A stretch of DNA of 64,000 bases from Streptomyces sp. WP-1. Its GTDB lineage: Bacteria > Actinomycetota > Actinomycetes > Streptomycetales > Streptomycetaceae. The DNA lies in the NCBI RefSeq assembly GCF_030450125.1, contig NZ_CP123923.1, positions 4,216,001-4,280,000 on the forward strand, given 5' to 3'. The position numbers and the translations under genes were made by a program. Shown piece after piece: positions 25,619 to 34,447 of this stretch. The number at the start of each line of letters is the position of its first letter. Within the stretch, counting starts at the first letter, position 1. The notes under the pieces are model-generated. The model was not told the origin of the DNA. It searched no databases and worked only from the letters and a program-made list of their open reading frames with translations.

Positions 25619-25825
25619 ATGACCGCTCGCACCCCTGATGCCGAGCCGCTGCTGACCCCGGCTGAGGTCGCCACCATGTTCCGCGTCGACCCCAAGACGG
25701 TCACGCGGTGGGCGAAGGCCGGCAAGCTCACGTCGATCCGCACGCTCGGCGGGCACCGCCGCTACCGCGAGGCCGAGGTCCGCGCTCTGCTCGCGGGCAT
25801 CCCGCAGCAGCGCAGCGAGGCCTGA
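25619..25825 (+). CDS. bldC: Developmental regulator BldC
   Basis: 68 residues, to my memory identical to BldC of S. coelicolor (SCO4091). It is a small MerR-like winged helix-turn-helix protein (LLTPAEVATMFRVDPKTVTRWAKAG, then TLGGHRRYREAEVRALL) without an effector domain. BldC binds head-to-tail on direct repeats and holds back the switch from vegetative growth to sporulation. ATG 25619 follows GAGGAGG. It is transcribed alone, with a strong hairpin about 160 bp downstream. Confidence 0.98.
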   Translation: MTARTPDAEPLLTPAEVATMFRVDPKTVTRWAKAGKLTSIRTLGGHRRYREAEVRALLAGIPQQRSEA

Positions 25826-25986
25826 CCGAGCAGGCGGAACAACTGAATACAGGGCGAAACGGCAGGCCCCCCAACCTGCCGAGGCGCCCGAAACCCTAGC
25901 TTCAAGCGACGCGGGACCTGCCCCAACAGGCCCCACGCCCAGGCCGAAAAGAACGTTGTAGGCAAGCGACACAGGGTGCGTCGTCG

Positions 25987-26018
25987 ATCGCGCTGGACTC
26001 CGCCGGGTCCAGCGCGAT
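25987..26018 (+). terminator. Terminator downstream of bldC
   Basis: ATCGCGCTGGAC pairs perfectly with GTCCAGCGCGAT across 8 nt, followed by CTGTTTTGTG. Confidence 0.85.
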
Positions 26019-26267
26019 CTGTTTTGTGCGCTGGTCGGGGGCGGGGTGGGGGGTCGCTGAGGGCGCTGAGGGCGCACTCCGGTATGGAGTGCAATTGCAC
26101 ATATTAAATTGACCCGTTGTAGGAGGGGTGTAAGTTGCGGTGTTCTGAAAACTCATGCAGTGACACCCGTCACATGCCGGGCCACTTGTTGCCCCGGGCA
26201 TCGGTGCGCTAGTGGAATCACCGGTTCCAGTGTCCCCTGCGTGAACGGGAGTTGGGGCCCGCGCCGG
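26019..26267. other. Intergenic region with A/T-rich palindromic island
   Basis: No gene seen. GCACTCC-GGTAT-GGAGTGC (26074-26092) overlaps the perfect palindrome GTGCAATTGCAC (26089-26100). An A/T-rich stretch ATATTAAATT follows, unusual in this GC-rich surrounding. AATT occurs twice, 14 bp apart. It may be a promoter/operator or an Lsr2 or BldC target. Confidence 0.45.
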
Positions 26268-26420
26268 TCATGTCGTACGGGACCGCCGGTTCTCGCTCAT
26301 CGCGAGCCGCAGCAGCCGGTGGCAGACCGGACAGTGCCGGGTGAGATGCCGGTACGACGAGGCGGCAGCGAGGTGTGCTCTGAGCAGCGCCCGCGTCTCA
26401 TGCCTGACCGAAGTCCCCAT
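26268..26420 (-). CDS. Small CxxC protein (DUF6274-like)
   Basis: About 50 residues from ATG 26420, or 62 from an upstream TTG. The core RALLRAHLAAASSYRHLTRHCPVCHRLLRLAM carries a CPVCH motif, resembling small Streptomyces proteins that I recall as DUF6274. It may bind zinc. The start is uncertain: AGAAGGAC sits very close to ATG 26420. Function unknown. It lies beside tRNA-Asp in the bldC-hrpA interval. Confidence 0.6.
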   Translation of the reverse strand: MGTSVRHETRALLRAHLAAASSYRHLTRHCPVCHRLLRLAMSENRRSRTT

Positions 26421-26622
26421 GTCCTTCTGGGTACCGACCGAAGCGGACGCCGTCAAGGCCGCGCGACGGCAGGAAAGCGTCCGGAAGCGTCCAGAAGGAG
26501 CCGGGTGGGCTTCTGGTGGGGTTTGCCGAGTTTCGTTGCCTCAGGGGCCGTTGTGGCGCCGCCGCGCGGTCGGGCCGGCCGAGTCCGCGCGGCGGGTCGG
26601 CGAACCGCTCGGCAGGGCGGGG

Positions 26623-26670
26623 GTATGAGTAAGGCCCGCGATCCGTGACGGATGCGGGCCTTACTCATAC
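26623..26670 (-). terminator. Terminator downstream of tRNA-Asp
   Basis: A 17-bp perfect stem (GTATGAGTAAGGCCCGC and complement), extended by an inner ATCCG-TGA-CGGAT hairpin, begins just beyond the tRNA 3' end. Confidence 0.88.
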
Positions 26671-26672
26671 TG

Positions 26673-26747
26673 CGGTCCTGACGGGATTTGAACCCGCGGC
26701 CTCCACCTTGACAGGGTGGCGAGCACTCCAAGCTGCTCCACAGGACC
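26673..26747 (-). tRNA. tRNA-Asp (GTC), copy 1
   Basis: The minus strand reads GGTCCTGTGGAGCAGC at the 5' end, anticodon GTC in CCTGTCAAGG, T arm GTTCAAATC and acceptor CAGGACC with discriminator G. 75 nt, CCA not encoded. It differs from the second copy at 32529-32603 by one base in the D-loop region. Confidence 0.95.
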
Positions 26748-26844
26748 AGGTTTCGCGGCACTTGGCTTGTTGCTTTGTGCTGCGAGATGAGACTGTACAG
26801 GAGGTGAGGCCGCCTGGTCGAACTCACCCCCTGTGAGCGGTCGG

Positions 26845-29800
26845 TTACGGCGCGGCCGCGTCGATCGCCTTCACGATCCGCTTGTCGGAGACGGGGTACG
26901 CCGTGCCCAGCGCGTGCGCGAAATAGCTGACCCGCAGCTCCTCCAGCATCCAGCGGATCTCCAGGACCTGCTGCGGAACGGGCCGCCCCCGCGGAAGCTG
27001 CTCCAGCAGCCAGGCGTACTCGTCCCGCATCTCATGGACCTTCTCCATGCGTGTGGTGTCCCGCTGCACGTTCGCCGGCATCTGCTGGAGCCGTCGGTCC
27101 GCCGCCACCAGGTACCGCATCAGATCGGGCAGCCGCCGTATCCCCGCCCAGGTGACGAAGCCCGGCTTCACCAGCGCGTCCAGCTGCTCGCGGACGTCCG
27201 TGAGGTTCGCGAGCAGCGCGGGGCTGCGCACGGCCTTCAGACGCCGCTCACAGGCGCTCCACGCGGCCAGTACCTGCTGCACCTGGCCGACCGTGCGCAC
27301 CGTGGTGTCCACGATCTCGGCGCGCACCTTGTCGTACAGCTTCCGGTACGACTCCTCGTCCCACGCCGGTCCCCCGAAGTCCCCGATCAGCTTGTCCGCG
27401 GCGGCCATCGCGCAGTCGTCGAACAGGGCCTGGACGGACCCGTGCGGATTCGCGGACAGCCCGAGCTTCTGCTGGTTCGAGAGCTTCTCCGACGCGAACT
27501 TGGCCGGGTTCACCGGGATGTTGCGCAGGATCAGCCGCCGGGTGCCCTTCCACATGGCCTCCGCCTGCTCGGCCTCCGTGTCGAAGAGCCGTACGGAGAC
27601 CGTGTCGCCGTCGTCCACCAGTGCCGGGTACGCCTTCACCGGCTGTCCGGCCCGGCGCGTCTCGAAGACCCGGCTCAGCGTGCCGATCGTCCAGTCGGTC
27701 AGCCCCTGGCGCTCCAGCGCGGGGCCGCCCTCGCGGGACGCGGTCGCCGCCGCGGCCTGGGAGAGCGCCTCGCGCGCCTTCGGCTTCAGCCGGAGCTTCA
27801 GCGCCTCCAGGTCCTTGTCCTCGGCCAGCTTCCGGCGCCGCTCGTCGACGATCCGGAAGGTGATCCGCAGATGCTCGGGCACCTTGGCCCAGTCGAAGTC
27901 CTCCGCCTCGAACGGCACCCCGACCATGCGCTTGAGCTCGCGCGCCATCGTCACGGTCAGCGGCTCCTGGAGGGGCACCGCCCGCTCCAGGAACGCCTTG
28001 GCGTAGTTCGGCGCGGGCACGTAGTTGCGCCGGATCGGCTTGGGCAGGGACCGGATCAGCTCGGTGACGACCTCTTCCCGCAGGCCCGGGATCTGCCAGT
28101 CGAAGCCCTCGTCGGTGACCTGGTTGAGGACCTGGAGCGGGATGTGCACGGTCACACCGTCCGCGTCCGCGCCCGGCTCGAACTGGTAGGTGACCCGGAA
28201 CTTCAGGGCGCCCTGCCGCCAGCTGTCCGGGTAGTCGGCCTTGGTGACCGCCTCCGCGGACTCCCGGATGAGCATCTCCCGCTCGAAGTCCAGGAAATCC
28301 GGCTGCTCGTGCCGCTTGCGCTTCCACCAGGAGTCGAAGTGCGCGCCGGAGACGACGTGTTCGGGCACCCGCTGGTCGTAGAAGTCGAACAGCGTCTCGT
28401 CGTCCACCACGATGTCCCGGCGCCGCGCCCGGTGCTCCAGCTCCTCGACCTCGCTGAGGAGCTTGCGGTTGTCGGCGTAGAACTTGTGGTGGGTGCGCCA
28501 GTCGCCCTCCACCAGCGCGTTGCGGATGAACAGCTCGCGGGAGACCTCGGGGTCGATCCGGCCGTAGTTCACCTTGCGCTGGGCGACGATCGGCACGCCG
28601 TACAGCGTGACCTTCTCGTACGCCATCACGGCCGCCTGGTCCTTCTCCCAGTGCGGTTCGCTGTACGTGCGCTTCAGCAGATGCCCGGCGATCGGCTCGA
28701 CCCACTCGGGCTCGATCTTCGCGTTGACCCGCGCCCACAGCCGGCTGGTCTCCACCAGCTCGGCCGACATCACGAACTTGGGCTGCTTCTTGAACAGCGC
28801 CGAGCCCGGGAAGATCGCGAACTTGGCGCTGCGGGCGCCCAGATACTCGTTCTTGCTGCCCTCGCGTACGTCCTTCATCCCGACGTGGGAGAGGAGGCCG
28901 GCGAGCAGGGAGACGTGCACGCGGTCGGCCGGGGCGTCCTCCTCGGCGAGGTGGATGCCCATCTGCTTGGCCACGGTCCGCAGCTGGGTGTAGATGTCCT
29001 GCCACTCGCGGATGCGCAGGAAGTTCAGGTACTCCTGCTTGCACATCCGCCTGAACGAGCTGGAGCCGCGCTCCTTCTGCTGCTCGCGCACGTACCGCCA
29101 CAGGTTGAGGTAGGCGAGGAAGTCGCTGGTCTCGTCCTTGAAGCGGGCGTGCTGCTGGTCGGCCTGCGCCTGCTTGTCGGCGGGGCGTTCGCGCGGGTCC
29201 TGGATGGACAGCGCGGCCGCGATGACCATGACCTCGCGGACACAGCCGTTGCGGTCCGCCTCCAGCACCATCCGGGCCAGCCGCGGGTCCACGGGCAGCT
29301 GGGCCAGCTTGCGGCCGGTGTCGGTGAGCCGCTTGCGCGGGTCCTTCTCGCCGGGGTCGATCGCGCCCAGTTCCTGGAGCAGCTGCACGCCGTCGCGGAT
29401 GTTGCGGTGGTCCGGCGGGTCGATGAAGGGGAACTTCTCGATGTCGCCGAGGCCGGCCGCGGTCATCTGGAGGATGACGGAGGCCAGGTTGGTGCGCAGG
29501 ATCTCCGCGTCGGTGAACTCCGGCCGGGCGAGGAAGTCGTCCTCGCTGTACAGCCGGATGCAGATGCCGTCGGAGGTACGGCCGCAGCGGCCCTTGCGCT
29601 GGTTGGCGCTGGCCTGCGAGACGGGTTCGATGGGCAGCCGCTGGACCTTGGTGCGGTGGCTGTAGCGGCTGATCCGGGCGAAGCCGGGGTCGATGACGTA
29701 CTTGATGCCCGGGACGGTCAGCGAGGTCTCGGCGACGTTCGTGGCCAGCACGATCCGGCGCCCGGTGTGCTGCTGGAAGACCCGGTGCTGCTCGGCGTGC

Positions 29801-30789
29801 GACAGCCGGGCGTACAGGGGCAGGATCTCGGTGAATCTGTACTTCTTCTTCTCCAGCGCGTCCGCCGTGTCGCGGATCTCCCGCTCACCGGAGAGGAAGA
29901 CGAGGATGTCGCCCTTGCCCTCGGCCTGGAGCTCCTCGACCGCGTCGCAGATCGCGGTGATCTGGTCGCGGTCGGCGTCCTCGGACTCCGCTTCGAGGAG
30001 CGGCCGGTAGCGCACCTCCACGGGGTACGTCCGCCCGCTGACCTCGATGATCGGGGCGTCCCCGAAGTGCCGGGAGAAGCGCTCGGGGTCGATGGTCGCC
30101 GAGGTGATGACGACCTTGAGGTCCGGCCGCTTGGGCAGCAGCTGGGCGAGGTAGCCGAGCAGGAAGTCGATGTTGAGGGACCGCTCGTGGGCCTCGTCGA
30201 TGATGATCGTGTCGTAGGCGCGCAGCTCGCGGTCGGTCTGGATCTCGGCGAGCAGGATGCCGTCCGTCATCAGCTTCACGAAGGTGGCGTCCGGGTTCAC
30301 CTGGTCGGTGAAGCGCACCTTCCAGCCGACGGCCTCGCCGAGCGGGGTGCGCAGCTCCTCGGCCACGCGCTCGGCGACGGTGCGGGCGGCGATCCGGCGG
30401 GGCTGGGTGTGCCCGATCATGCCGCGCACACCGCGGCCCAGTTCGAGACAGATCTTGGGGATCTGCGTCGTCTTCCCGGAACCGGTCTCACCGGCGACGA
30501 TGACGACCTGGTGATCGCGGATGGCGGCCGCGATCTCGTCCTTCTTCTGGCTGACGGGCAGCTGTTCGGGGTAGGTGACGGCCGGCACGCGGGCGTGCCG
30601 TTCGGCCATCCGGCCCGCTGCCTTGTCGAGCTCGCCCTCGATCTCGGCGAGTACGGCGTCACGGGCCTCGGGCTTACGGATCTTGCGCGCGCCCTCGAGC
30701 CGCCGTCCGAGCCGGTGCGCGTCACGCAGCGACAACTCGGTCAGACGGGCGGCGAGGGAGCCGAGGGCGGGGGCTGGATGCGTAGACAT
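26845..30789 (-). CDS. hrpA: ATP-dependent RNA helicase HrpA
   Basis: 1314 residues, full length for the bacterial HrpA DEAH-box family. Motif I GETGSGKTTQIPK near residue 100, Ia HTQPRRIAART, motif II DEAHERSLNID near 195, motif III TSATIDPERFS, motif V ATNVAETSLTVPGI, motif VI QRKGRCGRT. After the helicase core come the HA2/OB-type region and the long C-terminal HrpA-specific domain (about 650-1314). HrpA homologues act on RNA and, in E. coli, help rescue stalled or collided ribosomes. It is monocistronic, ending near tRNA-Asp. Confidence 0.96.
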   Translation of the reverse strand: MSTHPAPALGSLAARLTELSLRDAHRLGRRLEGARKIRKPEARDAVLAEIEGELDKAAGRMAERHARVPAVTYPEQLPVSQKKDEIAAAIRDHQVVIVAGETGSGKTTQIPKICLELGRGVRGMIGHTQPRRIAARTVAERVAEELRTPLGEAVGWKVRFTDQVNPDATFVKLMTDGILLAEIQTDRELRAYDTIIIDEAHERSLNIDFLLGYLAQLLPKRPDLKVVITSATIDPERFSRHFGDAPIIEVSGRTYPVEVRYRPLLEAESEDADRDQITAICDAVEELQAEGKGDILVFLSGEREIRDTADALEKKKYRFTEILPLYARLSHAEQHRVFQQHTGRRIVLATNVAETSLTVPGIKYVIDPGFARISRYSHRTKVQRLPIEPVSQASANQRKGRCGRTSDGICIRLYSEDDFLARPEFTDAEILRTNLASVILQMTAAGLGDIEKFPFIDPPDHRNIRDGVQLLQELGAIDPGEKDPRKRLTDTGRKLAQLPVDPRLARMVLEADRNGCVREVMVIAAALSIQDPRERPADKQAQADQQHARFKDETSDFLAYLNLWRYVREQQKERGSSSFRRMCKQEYLNFLRIREWQDIYTQLRTVAKQMGIHLAEEDAPADRVHVSLLAGLLSHVGMKDVREGSKNEYLGARSAKFAIFPGSALFKKQPKFVMSAELVETSRLWARVNAKIEPEWVEPIAGHLLKRTYSEPHWEKDQAAVMAYEKVTLYGVPIVAQRKVNYGRIDPEVSRELFIRNALVEGDWRTHHKFYADNRKLLSEVEELEHRARRRDIVVDDETLFDFYDQRVPEHVVSGAHFDSWWKRKRHEQPDFLDFEREMLIRESAEAVTKADYPDSWRQGALKFRVTYQFEPGADADGVTVHIPLQVLNQVTDEGFDWQIPGLREEVVTELIRSLPKPIRRNYVPAPNYAKAFLERAVPLQEPLTVTMARELKRMVGVPFEAEDFDWAKVPEHLRITFRIVDERRRKLAEDKDLEALKLRLKPKAREALSQAAAATASREGGPALERQGLTDWTIGTLSRVFETRRAGQPVKAYPALVDDGDTVSVRLFDTEAEQAEAMWKGTRRLILRNIPVNPAKFASEKLSNQQKLGLSANPHGSVQALFDDCAMAAADKLIGDFGGPAWDEESYRKLYDKVRAEIVDTTVRTVGQVQQVLAAWSACERRLKAVRSPALLANLTDVREQLDALVKPGFVTWAGIRRLPDLMRYLVAADRRLQQMPANVQRDTTRMEKVHEMRDEYAWLLEQLPRGRPVPQQVLEIRWMLEELRVSYFAHALGTAYPVSDKRIVKAIDAAAP

Positions 30790-30903
30790 ACGCGATCCAG
30801 GATCTCACCTCGGCCGAAAGCCGGTCGACCGATTTGACGCCGGTGCGGGGCCGCGCCCGGCGATCGACGGGCACCCCCCACGACGAGATGCCAAAGTTCC
30901 CCT

Positions 30904-31959
30904 ATGTCCGATTCGCGTATGTCCGATTCGCGCTGGACGACGTTCAAGCGGTCCCCCTTCCTCCCCGCCACCGTCCTGCTCCTCCTCATCTCCGCCGCCG
31001 CCGGCCTCTTCGCGGGCTCCTACACCTACGCCATGGCGGACCCGACCCCGCGCAGCATCCCCGCCGCGGTCACCGGCCCCTACGACCGGCCACCGGCCCG
31101 CGCCTTCATCGCGGGCATGGAGCACGCCCTGTCGGCCTCCCTGAAGCTGCGCCCGTACCCGGACCGGGCCGCCGCCGTACGCGCCGTGAACCAGCAGCGC
31201 GTCTTCGCGGTGGTCGGCGCGCCCACGGGCGGCGGCCCGGTCCGGATGGACGTATCCAGCGCCTCCGGGGCGACCGTCGCGCAGGTCATCGGGGAGGCCG
31301 CGGCGAGCGTGGGCCGGGCGACCGGGACGTCCGTCGCGCTGCACGACCTCAAGCCGCTCCAGAAGGGCGACCCGCGGGGGCTGGCGATCTTCTACATCTC
31401 CCTCGCCGCCGTGGTGATCGGCTTCATCGGCGCGATCCAGCTCAGTGTGCACGCGAAGGCGCTGAACCCGCTGGAGCGCATCGCCTTCACCGTCGGCTAC
31501 GCCCTGCTCGGCGGGTTCACGATCGCGGCGGTGGTGGACTGGTGGCTGGGCGCGCTGCGGCTGCCGTTCGTGGAGTCCTGGCTGATCCTCGCCCTGACGA
31601 TGTTCACGTCCGGCATGGTCTTCACGATGTTCAACACGATGTTCGGGCGCTGGGCCATGCTGCCGACCTGGGGCCTGATGGTGCTGCTCGGCAACCCCTC
31701 GTCCGGCGGTGCCGTCTCCTGGCCCCTGCTGCCGTCCGCGCTCGGCACGATCGGCCGCTGGCTGCCGCCGGGCGCCTCGGTGAACGCCCAGCACACCGCG
31801 GTGTACTTCCGGGGCGACCAGCACGCCTTCCCGTTCCTGGTGCTGGCCGGCTGGTCCGTCCTCGCCTGCGCGATCTTCCTGATCTGGCGCCACCGCCACC
31901 CGGGCGGCCGTTCGACGGGCCCGGCCCAGGAGGTCGGCGCCTCGGAGGCCGGAGCCTAG
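30904..31959 (+). CDS. Multi-pass membrane protein (ABC-2/YhgE-like permease fold)
   Basis: 351 residues. One N-terminal helix (about 20-40, LPATVLLLLISAAAGLF) precedes an extracellular domain of about 120 residues. Then come about five helices (about 160-330: IFYISLAAVVIGFIGAIQL, IAFTVGYALLGGFTIAAVV, ILALTMFTSGMVF and others). This one-plus-five layout is that of ABC-2/YhgE-Pip-type proteins. No ATPase lies next to it. The start is duplicated: ATGTCCGATTCGCGT occurs twice in tandem, so translation may begin at 30904 or 30919. Function unknown. Confidence 0.82.
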   Translation: MSDSRMSDSRWTTFKRSPFLPATVLLLLISAAAGLFAGSYTYAMADPTPRSIPAAVTGPYDRPPARAFIAGMEHALSASLKLRPYPDRAAAVRAVNQQRVFAVVGAPTGGGPVRMDVSSASGATVAQVIGEAAASVGRATGTSVALHDLKPLQKGDPRGLAIFYISLAAVVIGFIGAIQLSVHAKALNPLERIAFTVGYALLGGFTIAAVVDWWLGALRLPFVESWLILALTMFTSGMVFTMFNTMFGRWAMLPTWGLMVLLGNPSSGGAVSWPLLPSALGTIGRWLPPGASVNAQHTAVYFRGDQHAFPFLVLAGWSVLACAIFLIWRHRHPGGRSTGPAQEVGASEAGA

Positions 31960-31999
31960 GAGCCGGAGCCCGGGAGGCCGGTGCGGAGGAGGCCGGAGC

Positions 32000-32359
32000 C
32001 TAGGCGGCCGGGGCGGGCGACGCGGGGGCGGGGATCGCGTCGGCGCCGATGGGGGCCGCGGGGACCGAGGGAGCCGCAGGGGCCGTGGGCGCCGGGGCGG
32101 GCTGCTGCTGGGCCGGTCCGCCGGCCAGGGTCATGGACCGCGCGGTGTTGGACACGGCCTTGATGCCCAGATAGGCGGTGGTCATGCTGCTGACCGCGGT
32201 GAAGGCGGCGGTGAGGATGCCGACGATCACCGAGGTGTCGCCCTTCAGCCTCCAGACCCCGACGACCGCCACGGCGACGATCGCGATATTGCTGACCACC
32301 ACCGCCAGCAGGCCGAACTTCGCCTTGTCCTTCTCGAGCTCGATCTCGGTGCCGCTCAT
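32000..32359 (-). CDS. Small two-helix membrane protein with Ala/Pro-rich tail
   Basis: 119 residues. A charged N-terminus (MSGTEIELEKDKAKFG) precedes two hydrophobic helices at about 16-38 and 42-66. The tail, about 50 residues, is made almost only of Ala, Pro and Gln. No family is recognised. ATG 32359 is followed at once by the helix-forming segment seen in similar Streptomyces proteins. It converges on the previous gene and lies downstream of the tRNA cluster. Confidence 0.72.
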   Translation of the reverse strand: MSGTEIELEKDKAKFGLLAVVVSNIAIVAVAVVGVWRLKGDTSVIVGILTAAFTAVSSMTTAYLGIKAVSNTARSMTLAGGPAQQQPAPAPTAPAAPSVPAAPIGADAIPAPASPAPAA

Positions 32360-32395
32360 TGGTCCCCCCGACCTGGCGTGACGCTGCCAAACGAC

Positions 32396-32424
32396 GAAGG
32401 CCCCGTTCGTCGAACGGGGCCTTC
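32396..32424 (-). terminator. Terminator of the Glu-Asp-Phe tRNA cluster
   Basis: GAAGGCCCCGTTCG pairs with CGAACGGGGCCTTC, directly beyond tRNA-Phe. Confidence 0.85.
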
Positions 32425-32427
32425 GGG

Positions 32428-32504
32428 TGGTGGCTGGGGCCGGGGTCGAACCGGCGACCTATCGCTTTTCAGGCGATCGCTCGTACCAACTGAGCTACCC
32501 AGCC
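32428..32504 (-). tRNA. tRNA-Phe (GAA)
   Basis: The minus strand reads GGCTGGGTAGCTCAGTTGG at the 5' end, anticodon GAA in CCTGAAAAG, T arm GTTCGACCC and acceptor CCCAGCC followed by an encoded ACCA. 77 nt. Last gene of a three-tRNA cluster. Confidence 0.96.
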
Positions 32505-32528
32505 ACGAGGTTTCACGTGAAACCTCAG

Positions 32529-32603
32529 CGGTCCTGACGGGATTTGAACCCGCGGCCTCCACCTTGACAGGGTGGCGAGCACTCCAAACTGCTCCACAGG
32601 ACC
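32529..32603 (-). tRNA. tRNA-Asp (GTC), copy 2
   Basis: Same sequence as copy 1 at 26673-26747 except one base (A for G on the plus strand in the D-loop region). Anticodon GTC. 75 nt, CCA not encoded. Middle gene of the cluster. Confidence 0.95.
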
Positions 32604-32642
32604 AAGCTGTTTGTGTGCAACAGTGTCGCACACGGTCTTGCG

Positions 32643-32715
32643 TGCCCCCAACGGGATTCGAACCCGTGCTACCGCCTTGAAAGGGCGGCGTCCTAGGCCG
32701 CTAGACGATGAGGGC
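32643..32715 (-). tRNA. tRNA-Glu (TTC)
   Basis: The minus strand reads GCCCTCATCGTCTAGCGG at the 5' end, anticodon TTC in CCTTTCAAGG, T arm GTTCGAATC and acceptor TGGGGGC with discriminator A. The acceptor stem holds one T-G pair. 73 nt. First gene of the cluster. Confidence 0.95.
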
Positions 32716-32795
32716 TATCGGCCCGCCTGGGCGCTTCTCAGCGCGTCGGGGACGTGAGAAGCATATGGGATGGCGAGGGGGATCGCCAAAACGGT

Positions 32796-34364
32796 TTACG
32801 GGCGGCGGGAGGAACCCCCGTTCCCGGAGGGCGGAGGAGCGGTCGGCGGGGGTGTCGCGCCGGGCCGGTTGTCGTCCGCCAGATGGCGGCTGACCTCGGC
32901 CGTCGTCAGCCCGAGGCCGCCCAGCTCGATCGCGTCCCACGCCTGGAGCCGATGGCTGTCGCGGTCGAAGTACAGCACCGACGCCTCGATCGGCGCCGGG
33001 TACTTCCCCTCCACCGCGCGCAGCCCGCTGCCCCCGGTCGAGCCCTCCATCCGCAGCCGCGTCCCGTACGGCAGCTTCTCGTCCCCCTCGTGGTGCAGAT
33101 GCCCGCACAGCACCAGCGGCACCTCCCCGTCCGTCTCCCGCGCCGCCACCGGCTCGTGCGCGATCGCCACGTCCACCGGCGTCCCCGCCGCCCGCTGGGA
33201 GCGCAGCGCGCTGTCCAGCCGGTCGCCCGCCAGCCGCTCGGCGGCGTCACCGCCCGGCACCACCGCGCGGTCCGGGGTGAACTGCGGATCGCCGATGCCC
33301 GCGAAGCGCAGCCCGCCCACCGTCCGCGCGTGCCCGTCGTCCAGCACATGGACGTTCCTCATGCGCTCCAGATAGCGCTGGGTGGTCCGGGAGTCGTGGT
33401 TGCCGCGCACCCAGACGTACGGCACGCCCAGCCCGGCGATCGGGTCCAGGAAGCCGTTCTCCGCCGCCGTGCCGTGGTCCATCGTGTCGCCGGAGTCCAC
33501 GATCACGTTCACCTTGTACTGCTTCACCAGCGAGGCGATGATCTTCCAGCTCGCCGGGTTCAGATGGATGTCCGAGACGTGCAGGACCCGGATGGTGGAG
33601 GGGTCCGGCTGATAGGCCGGCAGCGTGGACGTGACGTCGTACAGCTTGGTCACGTTCGTCACCAGGCGGGCCAACTCCTGCTGGTAGACGTCGAAGTCGC
33701 TGACGATGCTGCGCGCGTTGCCGATCACCGAGGGGGCGGAGGACAGCAGCCCGGAGAACCTCGGCTCCAGGACCGACTTGGGGTTCCAGGTGGCGTACGC
33801 GGAGACGCCCGAGGCGGCCAGCAGCGCGAGGGCGAGTCCCCCGGCCGCGACCGCGCGGCCCGGGCGCCGGTAGACGGCGAACCCGAGGGCGCCCGCGCCG
33901 GCCACCACGGCGACGCCGGAGCGCACGGCGAGGTCGAAGGTGCCGTGCTCCACGTCGTGGACCACCTCCTCCTGGAGGCCGGAGATCCGGTCCGGGTGGT
34001 CCACCAGTTCCTGGGAGCGCAGCGGGTCCAGCTGGTCGACGTTGACGTCCAGGCGGACCGGCGCGACATGGCTGTCCAGGGTGAGCGCGCCCAGCGGGGA
34101 CACATTGATCCTGGTGCCGCCGGTCAGCGAGGGGCGCAGCGCCATCGTGGTGTTCATCGGGCCGACCGGCGTGCGCACATTGCCGACGACCAGCAGCCCC
34201 AGCCAGGCGCCGACCAGCACGACCGCGGTGAGGCCCAGCGCGCCGAGCCACGGCCGGGGGCGGGCGGCGGGTTCCAGTTCGGGGAGCGGGCGGGGGCGGG
34301 GGCGGAAGAGGGCTGTGACGCGGTTCGGCATGCGGTTCAGGACGGCGACGGGGACGCGGACCAT
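32796..34364 (-). CDS. Membrane-anchored metallophosphoesterase
   Basis: 522 residues. A helix at about 40-62, an extracytoplasmic stretch of about 90 residues, and further helices at about 150-195 anchor the protein. The calcineurin-like phosphoesterase domain (about 265-490) carries VLHVSDIHLNP (D-x-H), VDSGDTMDHG (GD), VWVRGNHDS (GNHD), IAHEPVA and CGHLHHEG (GHxH), which is the full set of di-metal ligands. A Pro-rich tail follows. It starts divergently from the small zincin gene, with almost no space between. Substrate unknown; similar proteins are often annotated only as metallophosphoesterases. Confidence 0.9.
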   Translation of the reverse strand: MVRVPVAVLNRMPNRVTALFRPRPRPLPELEPAARPRPWLGALGLTAVVLVGAWLGLLVVGNVRTPVGPMNTTMALRPSLTGGTRINVSPLGALTLDSHVAPVRLDVNVDQLDPLRSQELVDHPDRISGLQEEVVHDVEHGTFDLAVRSGVAVVAGAGALGFAVYRRPGRAVAAGGLALALLAASGVSAYATWNPKSVLEPRFSGLLSSAPSVIGNARSIVSDFDVYQQELARLVTNVTKLYDVTSTLPAYQPDPSTIRVLHVSDIHLNPASWKIIASLVKQYKVNVIVDSGDTMDHGTAAENGFLDPIAGLGVPYVWVRGNHDSRTTQRYLERMRNVHVLDDGHARTVGGLRFAGIGDPQFTPDRAVVPGGDAAERLAGDRLDSALRSQRAAGTPVDVAIAHEPVAARETDGEVPLVLCGHLHHEGDEKLPYGTRLRMEGSTGGSGLRAVEGKYPAPIEASVLYFDRDSHRLQAWDAIELGGLGLTTAEVSRHLADDNRPGATPPPTAPPPSGNGGSSRRP

Positions 34365-34447
34365 TGATCCCCTATGCCCATATGCGGACGGGGATATGCG
34401 GAGGTCCGCCGCTCCCGTACCGCCCTCGCGTGCCCGACAATGGCCCT

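Noticed and set aside
26109..26648. 179-codon plus-strand frame over the DUF6274-like gene
   Set aside because: Cys/Arg/Pro-rich without homology, and it overlaps the recognisable small minus-strand gene.
26833..30837. 1334-codon plus-strand frame opposite hrpA
   Set aside because: It covers hrpA almost exactly on the other strand, is built of low-information residues, and hrpA has all helicase motifs.
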